DNA of 64,000 nucleotides, taken from the NCBI GenBank assembly GCA_903813345.2, contig CAIIXF020000007.1, forward strand, positions 21,625,564-21,689,563, read 5' to 3'. Origin of the DNA: Owenia fusiformis (taxonomy: Eukaryota > Annelida > Polychaeta > Sabellida > Oweniidae). Of this stretch, positions 12,301 to 24,586 are shown piece after piece; positions within the stretch are counted from its first letter, which is position 1; every line of letters starts with the position of its first letter. The notes under the pieces were generated by a model that made no database searches, was not told where the DNA came from, and was given only the letters and a program-made list of their open reading frames with translations. The position numbers were made by a program, and so were the translations under genes.

Positions 12301-15300
12301 GTAAGTTTGGCATATGGCATACTGTTAACTTTAAGTTTGGCATATGACTTAACAGTAAGTTTGATATTTGATACAATTATTTTTGGCATAGATATTTCTG
12401 AAGGAATAAACAGAATCGATCGAGAATCCGCACGTAAAGCCTCAATGAAGATCGAGTGTACATTTTAAGGGTACAATCAGATCAATATATATATATACTA
12501 TATTAAACTTTTCATGATCGTAGAGTCTCGGCAACCATGAATTTGATATCGATATCAATGGCTTGGTTGCCTTCCTTGACAACACCACCTTCCCCGTGTT
12601 AGCGTGCAATGTAGACGATAGTGAAGAACCGAGAATGCAAGGAAAGTTCAAGAAGAGCACAGTGGTCGAATTCCAGGGGGAGAAGATAGGAATAATCGGT
12701 TACCTCATTTCAACAATGCCAGAACTATCTCTGAAATTTGGTAATTGCTTATAATGAGAGAAACTTTGAAATTGTTCGGTACATAATACATTCATTCATT
12801 TGTCGTTTAAGTCATATATTGATGATGTCAGATGGCACTACACTTTATCAACATCTTCGTAAAATAACGTTAAAGTTGTCAACAAACAACACAAATACAA
12901 GCATGTTAGGTTAGTTCAGGAGGAGTGAGTAGCTCCCATAATTCTTTCATATTCTATCGTATTCGGGGATTCCCCATTACATCATCTCTTGCATCATCTC
13001 CAATCAAATTGCAGGATTCGATCACGTGAACAATCATGAGCACGTGCTCTCTCAGTGCTGCGCATGCGCAGAGTTAAATTTGAAATCGGTGGAATGGCGT
13101 TAACATCAGTTCAACATCATCATTTCAAATCTACGGTAATACTATTGAAGTTACTCGATCCATACTTATAGAGAATACTCATAAAACTACAGTGAACATT
13201 TGGAGATCCATTTCAACGGCAAATTGAGGCCTGTTTATAAAATTTGTTTTCGAACGTGCTAATATGATAGGGCATCTTTGAGAAATCTCCCCCCCTGAGG
13301 TTAGTTTGAACAGGGTTGTTAAGGATATTGATTGAATACATAATATCACAATTCAAAAAGTGTCAAGTGTCGTCGATTTTAAATCTTTTCTGTAATCAAA
13401 TACTATTGAACAAACAATTATCTGATATCTATATTTACACAAACACAACGTGAATCCACCTCGTGCCCAAAAATGTATTTGCATTGAACTCACATTTCTA
13501 CTTAGCTCCTTTAAAGTGGATCCTCGAATTTGGCTTTGATGATTGGGGATAAGGAATCGAACGCAGCCATAGCTTGCTCCAAATGACTGTTGCGATTCAT
13601 TTTGTTTTATTATGGAGGTATATTCCGTGGTTTTATGGACTATGGTGATTGTTTTGTGGAAAGGAGTTGACCCTGTGACATTCTTATGGACTTAGAGAAG
13701 AGGAGGGAAAGCCCCAGAGTTTCAAGATGACAGACTTAATTACCTCTCTTGCTTACCACCTTCGTTCGTTCGAATTTCCATCGGCTAGTTATCAAATACT
13801 ACACTTCGATGGGATGTTATAATTGATATAGGCATATTCCGTACACCTTTCTTTATCTTGATGTGAAATGAGAAGCTATGATATTGGTTAACACGCCAGA
13901 AATGAACATAATATCATTCGAAGCGTATTTCGAAAATTTTGAAACCGCCATTGATGACGTAATTTGTTTGTCGACTTTTGACCAATCAGCGACCGTGTCA
14001 TCTCAATACAGATTTACATTATAAGCGTATGTCATCTTTGAACCCTGGTGTTTCTCCCCCTCTGGACTTAAAGACTGTTTTTTTAATGGTCCCGTATCGT
14101 TTGAGACGGAATAGTATTCAGTACCTGTGACCATCAGGAGTATTGGGCATATTTTTGTTATTCAAGATATATCAGACCGTGATTTTTAAACAATGGGAAA
14201 ATGAGGTGTTCGATATTGTGTGTTCAATTAAAGTTTTTGATGGTTCGTTTTCCTTATGAATGCTTTTGCTCTTCTATGTTGCTTGTATTTTCTATTGATC
14301 TTTATCATTTTGGAATTGGTGTTTTCTTAACTAATCACAAATTAAATTTAGCTGTTGTCTATTTCACATGTATACATCTTTAAATATATACCTGTCCAGC
14401 AATTGTCATATTTTTAGGGAAACTCAAATTCCAAGAAGAGATCCCTTCAATACAAGCCGAAGTAAGGAGAATGGAAGGCGAAGGAATAAATAAGATAATT
14501 GCAGTGGGCCATTCTGGTTGGCAAAAGGACCTTGAAATTGCCAAGGAGGTCACTGGACTTGATCTAGTTGTCGGTGGACACAGCAATACATTCCTATATA
14601 ATGGTGATAATATATTTTAACAAAAGTTCATTTCTAATTTTACCGTTTTACTCACTGTAATTCATTGTTCACACATAGCTATGCTAGATGAGTCCAATTC
14701 AAGCCAACCAGAACACGTTATTTCAGACGTTGTTTTCTTAAATTAACACTTGATGCTCCGCGTCTCGTGCAAATATTAGAGAGCAACACTTTCAGGGAAT
14801 GGTCATTCCACAATTCAGGGCTTAAATCCTTAACCTTATAATGAAACCGTTCCCGCTTGACATCTACTGTACACCCCCTTTCGACAAGTTATACAGATTG
14901 TGAGAGGACAACGTCTTAATTAAACATAAACGTGTATGTTTTTGTTGCATAGGACCAGTACCTGGTACACCAGAAAATGAACTTGTTGAGGGACCATACC
15001 CGACTGTAGTGACACAAACATCAGGGGCCAAAGTATTGGCTGTACAAGATTTCCATTATGCGAAGTACCTTGGTCACCTACAACTTTCGTTTGACGACAA
15101 TGGAGTTGTTACATCTTGGGATGGGAATCCTATTTACCTAAATGGATCGATCGACGAAGGTTGCGTTTATCATTACTAAATTTACCTCAATAAGTAAAAT
15201 TCACTTAAAATCAATTATTAATCCATACTTTTATTTTATTCTAAGTGTCGCCTTATATTGCTAAACACTACTTCATATCTCTCTTAGTGTCATTTTCATC

Positions 15301-18142
15301 AGTTGCAAGTATGAAATGCATTGAGAGTAGCGGACCCATTACCCTAAAAGCACTATTACAAGTTCAAAACCGGAAACGTGTACATGTCTTTAATGCAATT
15401 TTAGACGCAGATATGGTTAAAAAGATGGCACCGTTTGTTGACAAGCTGGCTGTATTCAAAAATACAACAGTTGGTTCGACAAATGTTTTCCTGGATGGAG
15501 AGCGTTCCTCATGTAGGTATGTATGTTAAAAAATGTAACGGCAAATTAAGGTACTACAAAAGAGAGATGTCTTATATTTTCCAAATTTGTATTTTCTGTT
15601 CACATCACTACGTTCTTGCATTGTTCACACATTTAGAGCATAACTGCCAATCTTATTTACTTATGTTCCATGTGGTGGGTTTATTGAAAACATTATAGTA
15701 CATTATAACAAAATGAATAGAAAAATAACAATAGGTTACTAAATCAGGAGCTAGGTATTAACTTGACTAATTGCAAACAATGTCTTTGTAGGCCACTACT
15801 TCTTTATATTTAACATAAAAACTATGTAAGAAATTTTATAACCTTGATTAAAAATAACATATTTAAGGTATGGCGAATGTAACTTCGGAAATTTCTACGC
15901 AGATGCCTTACTTGACAAAAACATATATTCTCCAACTGATACAGCCTGGAACAACGTGTCTCTTGCTGTAATGAACTCTGGAGGCATCAGGTCGTCAATA
16001 AAACACGGAGGTAGCGTAACACAAGGCAGAATCATATCTATTAGGAGTGACAAAATTACTTGCAACATGTACATGGTGGCCTAGCACACATACACGTACA
16101 GGAACTGCTTGATATTGTATTTAGATTGAACCATTGGAACGTAATTTCGATATAGATGAAAGACATGACTATCAATGCCAGTATAAATAAAACATATTGT
16201 AATCATCTTTAGTTTTTCTCATAACCAAAATAAATAAAGTATATGCTTTGGGGAATTTTAGAAAAAAAGACATGACAAGGATTGATATGAACTCGAAATA
16301 TCCTTGAATTGAAACATTCTTTTGTCAAACGTGTCACCTTGCAAGATGTGATTCTACCTTTCCAAATCCAAAATAAATCCATAACTCATAATGCATCTTT
16401 CCTATGGAAGTGTTAAACAAGTGAGGCATCACTCAAAATGTTGCATGTTATGTTATGCCAGTATGATTGGCTCTAAAAATACACTATTTTCAGATATCAC
16501 AATGGAATCAATTTTAAATGCGCTACCCTTCCAAAACCTAGCAGATATTGTGGAAATGACTGGACAGACTGTCTGGGATATGTTTGAAAACTCCATTTCA
16601 AGAATAAGTACTGGCAAAGGGAGGTTCCTTCAAGTATCAGGTAAGCATGTGAGATTGGGCAAAACAAACCCAAATATCCAATTAAGGCCCAACGTACCAA
16701 TACCCTTCCTCCTCTACCAAAACAACATAAACATTAAACATTTTATAGATATTGGTCAACTACTGAACAGAACACTCCAATTAAAATGTCACAACCCCCC
16801 CCCCCCCCCAATACAGACATATAATATAGATAACACCTCTAAATATCATAACATAAACAATATAATTATGTATTTTCTATTCCACATAGTTTGCTATAAC
16901 TGTTTGAGATTAAGTGCCACACAGGCTTTGGTAGCATTTGCGAACTCGACTGCCGGCTGTCTGCTGACGGTTTGTTCCCCTCCATCCTATCCACCTCCAT
17001 CCTACCCCCCTTCATCCTATATTAATCTATTTCGATTATTTTTTGTATAACGCATGGAAACTAACTTTAAAAAGTGAGCAATATCATTAGTATTGTAATA
17101 ATAACGTCCCTTATACCTATTTATTACAGGTTGTGTAGACCATTGTTGCCCGTTTTATAGCCAAAACATTGACTTTTGCACGTTGGTGATGATGCGCCTT
17201 TTTTTAATAGATCTCATATTTTAGAAGGGTATCAGTTAAAAAAAATACTAGATGGCTTAACATATTTTGCCATGCACTACGCCTTTTCATTTGGCAATTC
17301 AGTTGTAAATTTTCTCTTCTTGAAAAAATAAATCTTCCAATTTTTTGGAGTTTTCTTGCAGAAATCGCCTAATCCCCCTCCATCCATTTTGTACGATCAA
17401 CGAGCGTGGTAAAGTAAGAATGAAATAAACTAGGCAATCAAATGTTTTGGTGTATTTTACTTATTTTGAAATATATCTGTTCTAAATAAACGGAGTTCTA
17501 ATTGTCTGTATTTTGATGCTCCAGGGTTTGAAGTAGAATACAACATTGGAAAGCCAGTTGGGAGTAGAGTTGTGAGCATTAAAGCAGCTTGTGCCAATTG
17601 TATGGTACCTAAACTCGAAGAATTGGACCTAAGTAAACATTATAAAATAGTGATGCCCGATTATATTGCAAATGGTGGAGATGGTTATTCAGTCATACGT
17701 GATAATAAGATCAATCATTTTGCAGTAGGTATGTCGGTTTGTTGATTTCCTATTTCCTTTTTTGTTTATGAATTTACAAAACAGAATAAATAAATATGTA
17801 ACGATCTATGAGTTCTAGAAAAGTTAAAATGTCTCTCTGGTATGAGCGAAATGAATGTAAACCATACATATGCCAATTTGAATCTATTTGTAAATAATTG
17901 GATAATTAATTAAATGTTGTTTTGTTTCAGGTGATATTGACAGTAAAGTCTTGGAGAGATATATTAGAAAAATGTCACCTATTACTGCTGGGGTACAATC
18001 ACGTATCACCATGACTAACTCAACTACATCCTTACCATGTACATCATCATCGTTACAAACTTGGGGACATTCAATAGGAGATTATTTTATTATTGTTTTT
18101 GCAATAATTGGTATAATCACTAACCATCAAAATGCTATCTAA
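11959..18142 (+). CDS. NT5E-like: ecto-5'-nucleotidase (CD73-like), 9 exons, 589 aa
   Basis: Nine GT-AG exons (11959-12300, 12524-12740, 14418-14603, 14953-15159, 15405-15516, 15868-16010, 16494-16640, 17525-17728, 17931-18142) join in phase to 1770 nt. Family members hydrolyse extracellular AMP to adenosine at the cell surface and are dizinc enzymes. Visible motifs are a signal peptide (1-23), HTNDVH (30-35), LLDAGDQ (81-87), LGNHEFD (116-122), GHSG (217-220), GGHSNTF (239-245), NSGGIR (391-396), LPF (413-415), paired Cys 474/477 and NGGDGY (501-506). Tyr506 replaces the Phe that stacks on the base in human CD73. The C-terminus has a Ser/Thr-rich stretch and a hydrophobic tail fitting a GPI signal. 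The length is close to human CD73 (574 aa). No stop or frameshift is present. Exon joins are inferred from splice signals and homology, not from transcripts. Confidence 0.93.
12301..12360 (+). promoter_or_regulatory. duplicated 5' splice site; alternative donor 54 nt downstream
   Basis: The donor GTAAGTTTGGCATATG at 12301 is partly duplicated (AAGTTTGGCATATG at 12333), and a second GTAAGTTTG begins at 12355. Using the second donor would add exactly 18 codons with no stop, between YDAM and SLGNHEFD. Whether it is used is unknown. Confidence 0.4.
12524..12740 (+). CDS. NT5E-like: 5'-nucleotidase exon 2
   Basis: Starts after ATCGTAG and encodes SLGNHEFD, the phosphoesterase Asn-His motif with general acid-base His. 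It then encodes VLACNVDD and GIIGYL, and ends with phase 1 at G|GTAATT. Confidence 0.9.
13023..13070. promoter_or_regulatory. perfect NRF1-type palindrome plus two CACGTG boxes in intron 2
   Basis: TGCGCATGCGCA at 13059-13070 matches the palindromic NRF1 consensus. CACGTG occurs at 13023-13028 and 13041-13046. This CpG-containing cluster stands out in an AT-rich intron and could be an internal promoter or enhancer. Function is inferred from motif only. Confidence 0.35.
14418..14603 (+). CDS. NT5E-like: 5'-nucleotidase exon 3
   Basis: The acceptor is TTTTTAG. The exon encodes an amphipathic helix, then AVGHSG and VVGGHSNTF, the two metal-binding His motifs. It ends in phase 1. Confidence 0.9.
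14953..15159 (+). CDS. NT5E-like: 5'-nucleotidase exon 4
   Basis: The acceptor is TTGCATAG. The exon encodes YPTVVTQTSG, YAKYLG and LSFDDNG, the end of the metallophosphatase domain and the linker to the substrate domain. It ends GAAG|GT in phase 1. Confidence 0.9.
15405..15516 (+). CDS. NT5E-like: 5'-nucleotidase exon 5
   Basis: The acceptor is CAATTTTAG. The exon encodes DADMVKKMAPFVDKLAV, VGSTNVFLDG and SSC. It ends in phase 2 before GTATGT. Confidence 0.88.
15868..16010 (+). CDS. NT5E-like: 5'-nucleotidase exon 6
   Basis: Completes CRYGECNFGN and encodes NSGGIRS, where the Asn and Arg contact substrate in the family. The phase-1 donor GGAG|GTAGCG was chosen because it restores D-ITMESILNALPF across the next junction. 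Confidence 0.88.
16494..16640 (+). CDS. NT5E-like: 5'-nucleotidase exon 7
   Basis: The acceptor is ATTTTCAG. The exon encodes ALPFQNLADIVEMTG and GRFLQVS. The Phe of LPF matches the base-stacking Phe of CD73. It ends TCAG|GTAAGC. Confidence 0.9.
17525..17728 (+). CDS. NT5E-like: 5'-nucleotidase exon 8
   Basis: The acceptor is GATGCTCCAG. The exon encodes CANC (the disulfide pair), VMPDYIANGGDGY and the start of the terminal segment. It ends GTAG|GTATGT in phase 1. Confidence 0.9.
17931..18142 (+). CDS. NT5E-like: 5'-nucleotidase exon 9 with GPI-type tail
   Basis: The acceptor is TTGTTTCAG. The exon encodes YIRKMSPITAGVQSRI, then a Ser/Thr-rich stretch and a hydrophobic segment YFIIVFAIIGII near the C-terminus. 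Seven polar residues follow before TAA. The layout fits a GPI-anchor signal, although a tail with charged or polar end residues is slightly atypical. Confidence 0.88.
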
Positions 18143-18303
18143 TCTACTGACCCATTTATCCTTCCCTCTATCCGTCAATCCATGGGCTATCATGGTCAAT
18201 CTAAATGTCTAACAACTGATCGGGTCAGTTTGTCCCAACCCCAGAATGTACGAGTAAGATCGATTTAATGTTCCGTCGAATCAAACATACATAATATACT
18301 TAA

Positions 18304-18309
18304 AATAAA
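18304..18309 (+). terminator. candidate poly(A) signal AATAAA
   Basis: AATAAA lies 162 nt past the nucleotidase stop codon and before the large foldback at 18592, giving a compact 3' UTR. Cleavage here is inferred. Confidence 0.45.
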
Positions 18310-21300
18310 GGATTCAGACAATACCTATTGAATTAGACAAATGTAGAATAAATTAGAAACTTCCGCGATCAATGAATGGATATAGATGTGTTGTCAAGCA
18401 ATTCAATGCTAAACAAACAAATATAAAATGACTAATGTGTTACCAATGCAGCACCATGAAACTCATCAAATCTATAATGTATTTTTACATCGAATGACAA
18501 TCTCTGATAGAAACTGCAATGATATCCACGGTGTCAGGTGAATTCGGACCCAAGCCGACTCGGACTCAGTTATTTTCATGAAGTTATAGAATAGTCAGAA
18601 ACCCATGCCTCTCTATCGTTTCAAAAAATTTACCCAACGTATCAGTCTCTGTTAATTTATGGCATCCATACTTTTATGAAAGGTAACACTTTGAGGCTCA
18701 ATTTTTTGCCGGATGCCCTTGCAAACTCTCATTGGTTGCTCTGTATTGTAGCATTCCGTTACCATGGTTACGCATCTATTGACATCTTACCTTGGAATCT
18801 TAAATCATTTGTAACTTTGTCATTATTTGGTCTATAGAGATGATATTGGTATCAAATTAAACCTAATTAAATTTCCCATAAAGTAATGATATTCAATTAT
18901 GCAAGTTAGCTCATTTGCATAAATTGTGACGTCATCAATCAATTTTTGATTCAGAATTTTCAAGTATAGCAACGTATCTATTAGAACTGAGGCCGTATGT
19001 CAGAATTTCTGCAAAGTTTGGTCCTTTAGACTATAAGAAGAAGGTATAAGCAACATAAAAGTGAAAACAGATTCAAAATTGGATCAGTATTACCAAAGCT
19101 ATTAAACTTTCGAGGCAGCTACTGTGAATGTCATTATTTGACAATTATACTCAGACATCTTACCATGGACGTTTAAAATGTTTGTAGCTTTGTCATTATT
19201 TGGTCTATAGAAATGATATTGGAATCAAATTAAACCTTGTTTCATGTATGATTACAATATTCAATTATGCAAATTAGCTAATTTGCATAAATTGTGATGT
19301 CATCAATCAATTTTTGTTCAGAATATCCCAGTTTAGCAACATCTATATTAGAACTTAGGCTGTATGACAGAATGTGTGCATAGTTTTGACCTTTATTTCA
19401 TGAGTGGAAGATATAGGCAACATTCAAGAGACAACAGATTCAGAATTGGATCAAAATTATCAGTTATTCAGCTTTTTGGGCAGCTACTGTGAACGTCATT
19501 GTTTTACAATTATAAAAAATATTACAATAACGAAAAAAAAGAAACAAACACAGTTGTTTCAATCTTATTGAGTAAAAATGCACATGACTTGTTCATATTT
19601 TTCCATCGAACTGAACATGTAAGTGTGGATATGTTATATGTATTTTGACTATCATTCACAGGGGTCAAAATCGTGTGATCTCGATCCTGTATTTGAAAAT
19701 CCAATTTTATAATTCACCATATACTGTCAATGATCCATATGAATACATAGCAATGCTTTAATTATGCTTTTTTGACATATGTTGACAAATATACATATCA
19801 ATATTTACAAAATTTATATGGAGGAGTATTCCTGGTTTCATTTGATTTCTAACACGTGATAAAGCTGAAAACAAAATTTTGTTGATATTTGGACATAAGC
19901 TAAATAAATCTTAATTACCATTTTATATTCAAAATACCGATAGAGTGTCAACTTTAGAACTTAGATATTAACATTTCCATCTCATGTCCCAATGTGTCAA
20001 TTATTGAGGGAGTCACATCACACCCTCCAGGATGCATTCCTTTGATGGAGCTGTCACACTTAGGCCTTGTAGCTCATCATTCGCCACCATGTGAATACTT
20101 TCCGACAGATGATGGCAGGGTACAGCATGAATACAGGGTGGGCAAAACAAATAGTTTTACAGAAAGATATCCCTATCACATCAAATAAAAAGTAAATTAA
20201 TTATAAAAAACAATGCCCAAAATAAGTCAATCGGTGGCAAATGGCGAGCCCACACAGCTAATGTGCCAACTACTAAAAGCAGATATGAAATGGTATTTTT
20301 AACCTACAGGAATCAATATAATTTTTTGATGAATGTATTTGGACATGTTTTCTCATCAGTAGTGCGAAAACTATTTCACTCTAACGATCGTTATAGCTGC
20401 TTAATAAGTAATATTCAAATTGGTTGTGACGTTATTGGCCCCCACGTGATCTCTCACTGGTCCCCACGTGGCCCATAACGTCAAAATGCCAAAATGTTTT
20501 GTTTTGGTTTACACTACAATCCTATGGTTGCCGTGACGTTGTGATTACTAAGGAACCAACAAACTAAAGCTATATTTTGTATATGACGTTACTCATCACG
20601 TGGGGGCCAATTTGATTAATCAGTTAGTTTTATTTCGTTATTTATGACCATTGAAAGTTATGTAACATTTATTTTATAATGGCTATCGCAAGAACTCTAC
20701 GTTGGGCTTACGATGGAGAAAACCACATTTTTGTAGCTGCAAGTTGAGAAAAGCTATTTCAGTTGTCCTTTAAGGGAATTTTTTAACCTTCAAAATCCTT
20801 GTTGATTCAACCTTAGAATGGTTTATGTCATAGCTTTTCTGAAAATGGACTATAAGCAGAAAGTAGGTACTTCGGGAAGTAAAATGAAAAGTTTAATTTT
20901 ACATAGTATAACCTCTTTGATATGCAATGAAAAATGATGACAAAATCCATACAAAGAGCTCAGTAGTAGTACTAGTAATCCTGAAATTAAAGTGTATTGA
21001 TAGAAATAGCCACAAAGAAAAAATGCCCTTTAAAATATTTTTGAAAGAAGTGATTTTTGTAGGACTTTAACTAACCCTTCCTACATCTACATATAGGTTT
21101 CCTACATCTAACTCATATGGAAGTATGTGTGGTATAGGACTTATAATCTGAACTTGTTTTAAAGGGTTTCCAAAATATGAAATATGTAAAAATCTATGAA
21201 AAAATATGAGTCTCAAATGGATGGATTTCAGGTATATCCCAAAGAGTATGGATACCATTCAAAACTGAGAACAGTAACAACAGGAGATTTTAGCGCAAAA

Positions 21301-22075
21301 TAAAGGAGTTAATCACGTTGTATGATTGACAGAGGTTGAATAAACTATTTTAATATACACTTTTATAGCTTAGAAGCTTTAATGGAATGAAAATAGCATA
21401 CAGTATGTAGTTTAGGGAGCATAGATTGCAATTCTGAACGAAGACCAGTACAGGATATAATTACTTCATTGTAATGATTTAAATTATTTTCAGACAAGGG
21501 TTTCCGAAGATCTGATCAATATAACAGATTATATCAAAAAGTCATAGATGTACATGTAGGCCTGACTGTTGGGGCAGTTATCCAAAAGTCATCACAATAA
21601 GATGTGCTGAGAGGAGCTGAATCAAAGTCACATCTATAGATGATGTTAACAAGGAGATTAATGTCACACATATATTTGGGAGTCAAATCACACTGGTGAG
21701 GTAAACATGAACTCATGGAGATGTGACAAAGATCATGGAAACATTAAGAATAAAAAGCATCCCTGTAATGAAAGTCACCACTGAAATAGATACATAAGAA
21801 CAATTCAACCACTGCCATATGGGTCCAAGACATGGGTAATGCTAAATGAATATCAATGTTACATATACATGTAGATGGTTATAACATGAATGAATGCCAT
21901 ATAGGTGATTTTAACGCGGATATCAATGTCACACTGATGACATTAAATCAGTGTCATATGGATGTAGAAACTCTCGGGTTAAAGCCCTCACTATTCATTT
22001 CTACGCTTCATTAACACTTAATATAAAAATGCAATGGTATCTATGAACTATGATAGGTTGGTATGATAAATAATA

Positions 22076-23039
22076 CAAGGTGTCTCAAAAAATGTACCTA
22101 AAAGTATATAAACGGCACAGTTAAACCAATCAATATTTTCAGACATTTTTGCATGGTCATGTTGCTGAAGCATGTACGTTTCCTTCCCGATACAAAGTTT
22201 TTAGTTCAGTCTTGCCTTTTTGATGATTTAACCCTTTACTTTTTACTTCATATTTCAATGACAGCCTGTATCCTTGTGCTACATTGTTCATCACATTTGA
22301 TAATGTTTCAGGTGGAATGTTTTGAATTTCTCTTTGGGTGTTGGCCTTATGTTGTTCTAGGTCTTTTGGGTTGGGATTAGCTTAACATGTTCCTTCAAAT
22401 AGCCCTAGAGAAAGAAGTTCCAAGGTTGAATATGGCAGAACAATCACAGAGAACCAGGTCAATTATCGTCAAATGATTTAGCGGTTATTTGATAATGGAG
22501 TTCCATCTGCCAGAGTTACGGAGACTGAATGATATCCAAATGAGAACACTGTGGTTCCAGACAGTTTGAGCCCCTCCATGTACAGCAATTGCCACACAAA
22601 AATTCCCATGAAAGGAGTTTCTTCTCTCTGCATATAGACATTGTGAGGGCTCCCTATTCAACAGATTTGACACCCCAAACATTTTCTCTGGGATGACTTC
22701 AAGAACCATGTTTATGCTTATCCCAAGCCTAGAGACATAGAACAACTTGAGATCAACATGTGAAAGGAAATTCAAAACATTCCACCAGAAACATTATCAT
22801 ATATGATAAACAATGTAGCAGTAAGGATGCAGGCTCTTATCAAAATGTAAGGAGGTTAAATTAAACACATGGTATAAAAAGGGTTAAAAAGCATCAAAAA
22901 GGCAAGACTGAACTAAAAATTTAGTATTGGAGAGAAACTTACATGCTTTTCCTAAATGACCATGCAAAAATATCTGAAAATATTGATTGATTTATCTTTG
23001 CTGTTGATATACCTTTGGGTACATTTTTGAGACACCCTA
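22076..23039. mobile_element. mariner-derived TIR element nested in the foldback loop
   Basis: Ends CAAGGTGTCTCAAAAAATGT and ACATTTTTGAGACACCCTA are inverted, with TA on both sides. The inverted arms are ~160 bp (22076-22236 and 22878-23039). Between them is a recognisable transposase relic, so this is a deleted mariner-type transposon. Confidence 0.75.
22490..22851 (+). pseudogene. mariner-like transposase, C-terminal relic
   Basis: Across frames the plus strand reads LPELRRLNDIQ, then LWFQ followed by APPCTAIATQKF (the family QQDGAPPHxAxxxxxFL block). It continues to FSLDDFKNHVYAYPKPRDIE and EIQNIPPETLSYMINNVA, typical of mariner C-termini. Stops and shifts interrupt it, and the catalytic Asp of QQDGA is lost. 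It is not functional. Confidence 0.7.
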
Positions 23040-24586
23040 TAAAATAAAAATTGTATCTTTAATGTCACTGCCAGTAATCTGACAAAATGAGTGAAGGGGA
23101 GGCGATTTCTGCTAGAAATTCAACAAATAAGATTTATTTCTTCAAAAAGCATAAAGTATGGTAAAATCAGTTCGGTGTTAGGTGTAAGAATGGCGCAACG
23201 TCATCAGCAGTCATCGTCATAACAATATGACGATGGTGATGACATGAAAAACAGCAATGATATAATCTATAATAATATAATATAATGTTTAAAAATTCAT
23301 GTAGATGTTCACTGCTTGAATCGCAGAACAAATATTGATGTTTGACCAGGCATAATGTTTCATCTCTTTAAATAGATTGACGCCTATGAAGCAAATCAGT
23401 TTAAAATTTATAGATTACATAACAGATTTCACAATACCATTCACCCATTCACTAACTGATTAATCCATAACTTTCTCACAAACAATAAATCATGTTACAA
23501 AATCAAAAAAACTGTTTTGACCCCTGTCAATGATAGTCAAAATTATAAATACTTGTATCATTTCTATACACCAACTAATTCAGTGACATGGAAAATATAT
23601 AGATTTCACTCGATAAGCTTGAATCAGCTTTGTTTCATTTTTGTTATTTCAGTGTTTAATTTTTGATTGTCAAATAGTAACATTCATAGTAGCTGCCTCA
23701 AAAGCTGAATTACTTAACTAATACTAATTCAATTCTGAATCATTTTTATGTTGCTCATACCTCTTCCACTCATAGAATAAATGACAAACATGCAGAAACT
23801 ACGCCATACAACCTTGGATCTAATAAATATGTTGCTATACTTGGAAGTTCTGAACCAAAGATAGGTTGATGACATCATAATTTATGCAAATTAGCTAATT
23901 TGCATAATTGAATATCGTTTCCATACCGATTATTCAATTAGGATCAATTCGATACCAAGATCTCCTTTTAATAGACCAAATAATGACAAAGCTACCAAAC
24001 ATATCAATTCTTAGGTAAGATGTTTAAAGTTAATTGTTCAGTGATAACGTTCATGGTAGCTGCCTAGAAAGCTTAATAACTTTGTTAGTTCTGATCCAAT
24101 TTTGAATCTGTTTTCACTTTTATGTTGTTTAAACCTTCTGCTCATAGAATAAAAGTCATAACATTGAAGAAATTCTACCGTACGGCTTCAGTTCTTAAAG
24201 ATACATTGCTATACTTGAAAATTCTGAACCAAAAATAGATTCATGACGTCACAATTTATGCAAATCAGCTAATTTGCATAATTGAATATTATAATTATAT
24301 GAGAAATTTATTTAGGTTTAATTTGATACCAATATCATTTCTATAGACAAAATAATGACAAAGCTACAAATGATTTAAGATTCCAAGGTAAGATGTCTAT
24401 AGATGCGTAACCATGGTAACGGAATGCAACAATACAGAGCAACCAATGAGAGTTTGCAAGGGCATCCGGCAGAAAATTGAACCTCAAAATGTTACCTTTC
24501 AAAAAAGTATGGATGCCATAAATTAACAGAGACCGATACGTTGGGTCAATTTTTTGAAACGATAGAGAGGCATGGGTTTCTGACTA

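Larger units (their letters stand above)
18592..24586. mobile_element. ~6 kb foldback element with ~1.1 kb inverted arms
   Basis: The left end TAGTCAGAAACCCATGCC is mirrored by GGCATGGGTTTCTGACTA at the right end; a flanking TA on each side fits a TA target duplication. The left arm (18592-~19690) and right arm (~23505-24586) are inverted copies with moderate divergence. Each arm contains two ~365-bp direct sub-repeats sharing TTTGTAACTTTGTCATTATT and AATTTGCATAAATTGTGA. The ~3.8 kb loop has no recognised gene. It includes a short inverted pair (ATTGGCCCCCACGTGAT at 20434 and its mirror ~20596) and a nested mariner relic. It is probably a giant non-autonomous TIR transposon. Confidence 0.75.

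Noticed and set aside
15245-15404. Upstream part of the 94-codon frame at 15245 as coding
   Set aside because: It is intron 4; the exon starts at 15405, where the phase and the family sequence begin.
16641-17050. Read-through of exon 7 into a Pro-rich tail
   Set aside because: A clear GTAAGC donor and phase match to exon 8 make the extension intronic.
20000-20190. 64-codon frame at 19994 as a gene
   Set aside because: It lies in the foldback loop, with no homology recognised and no splice context.
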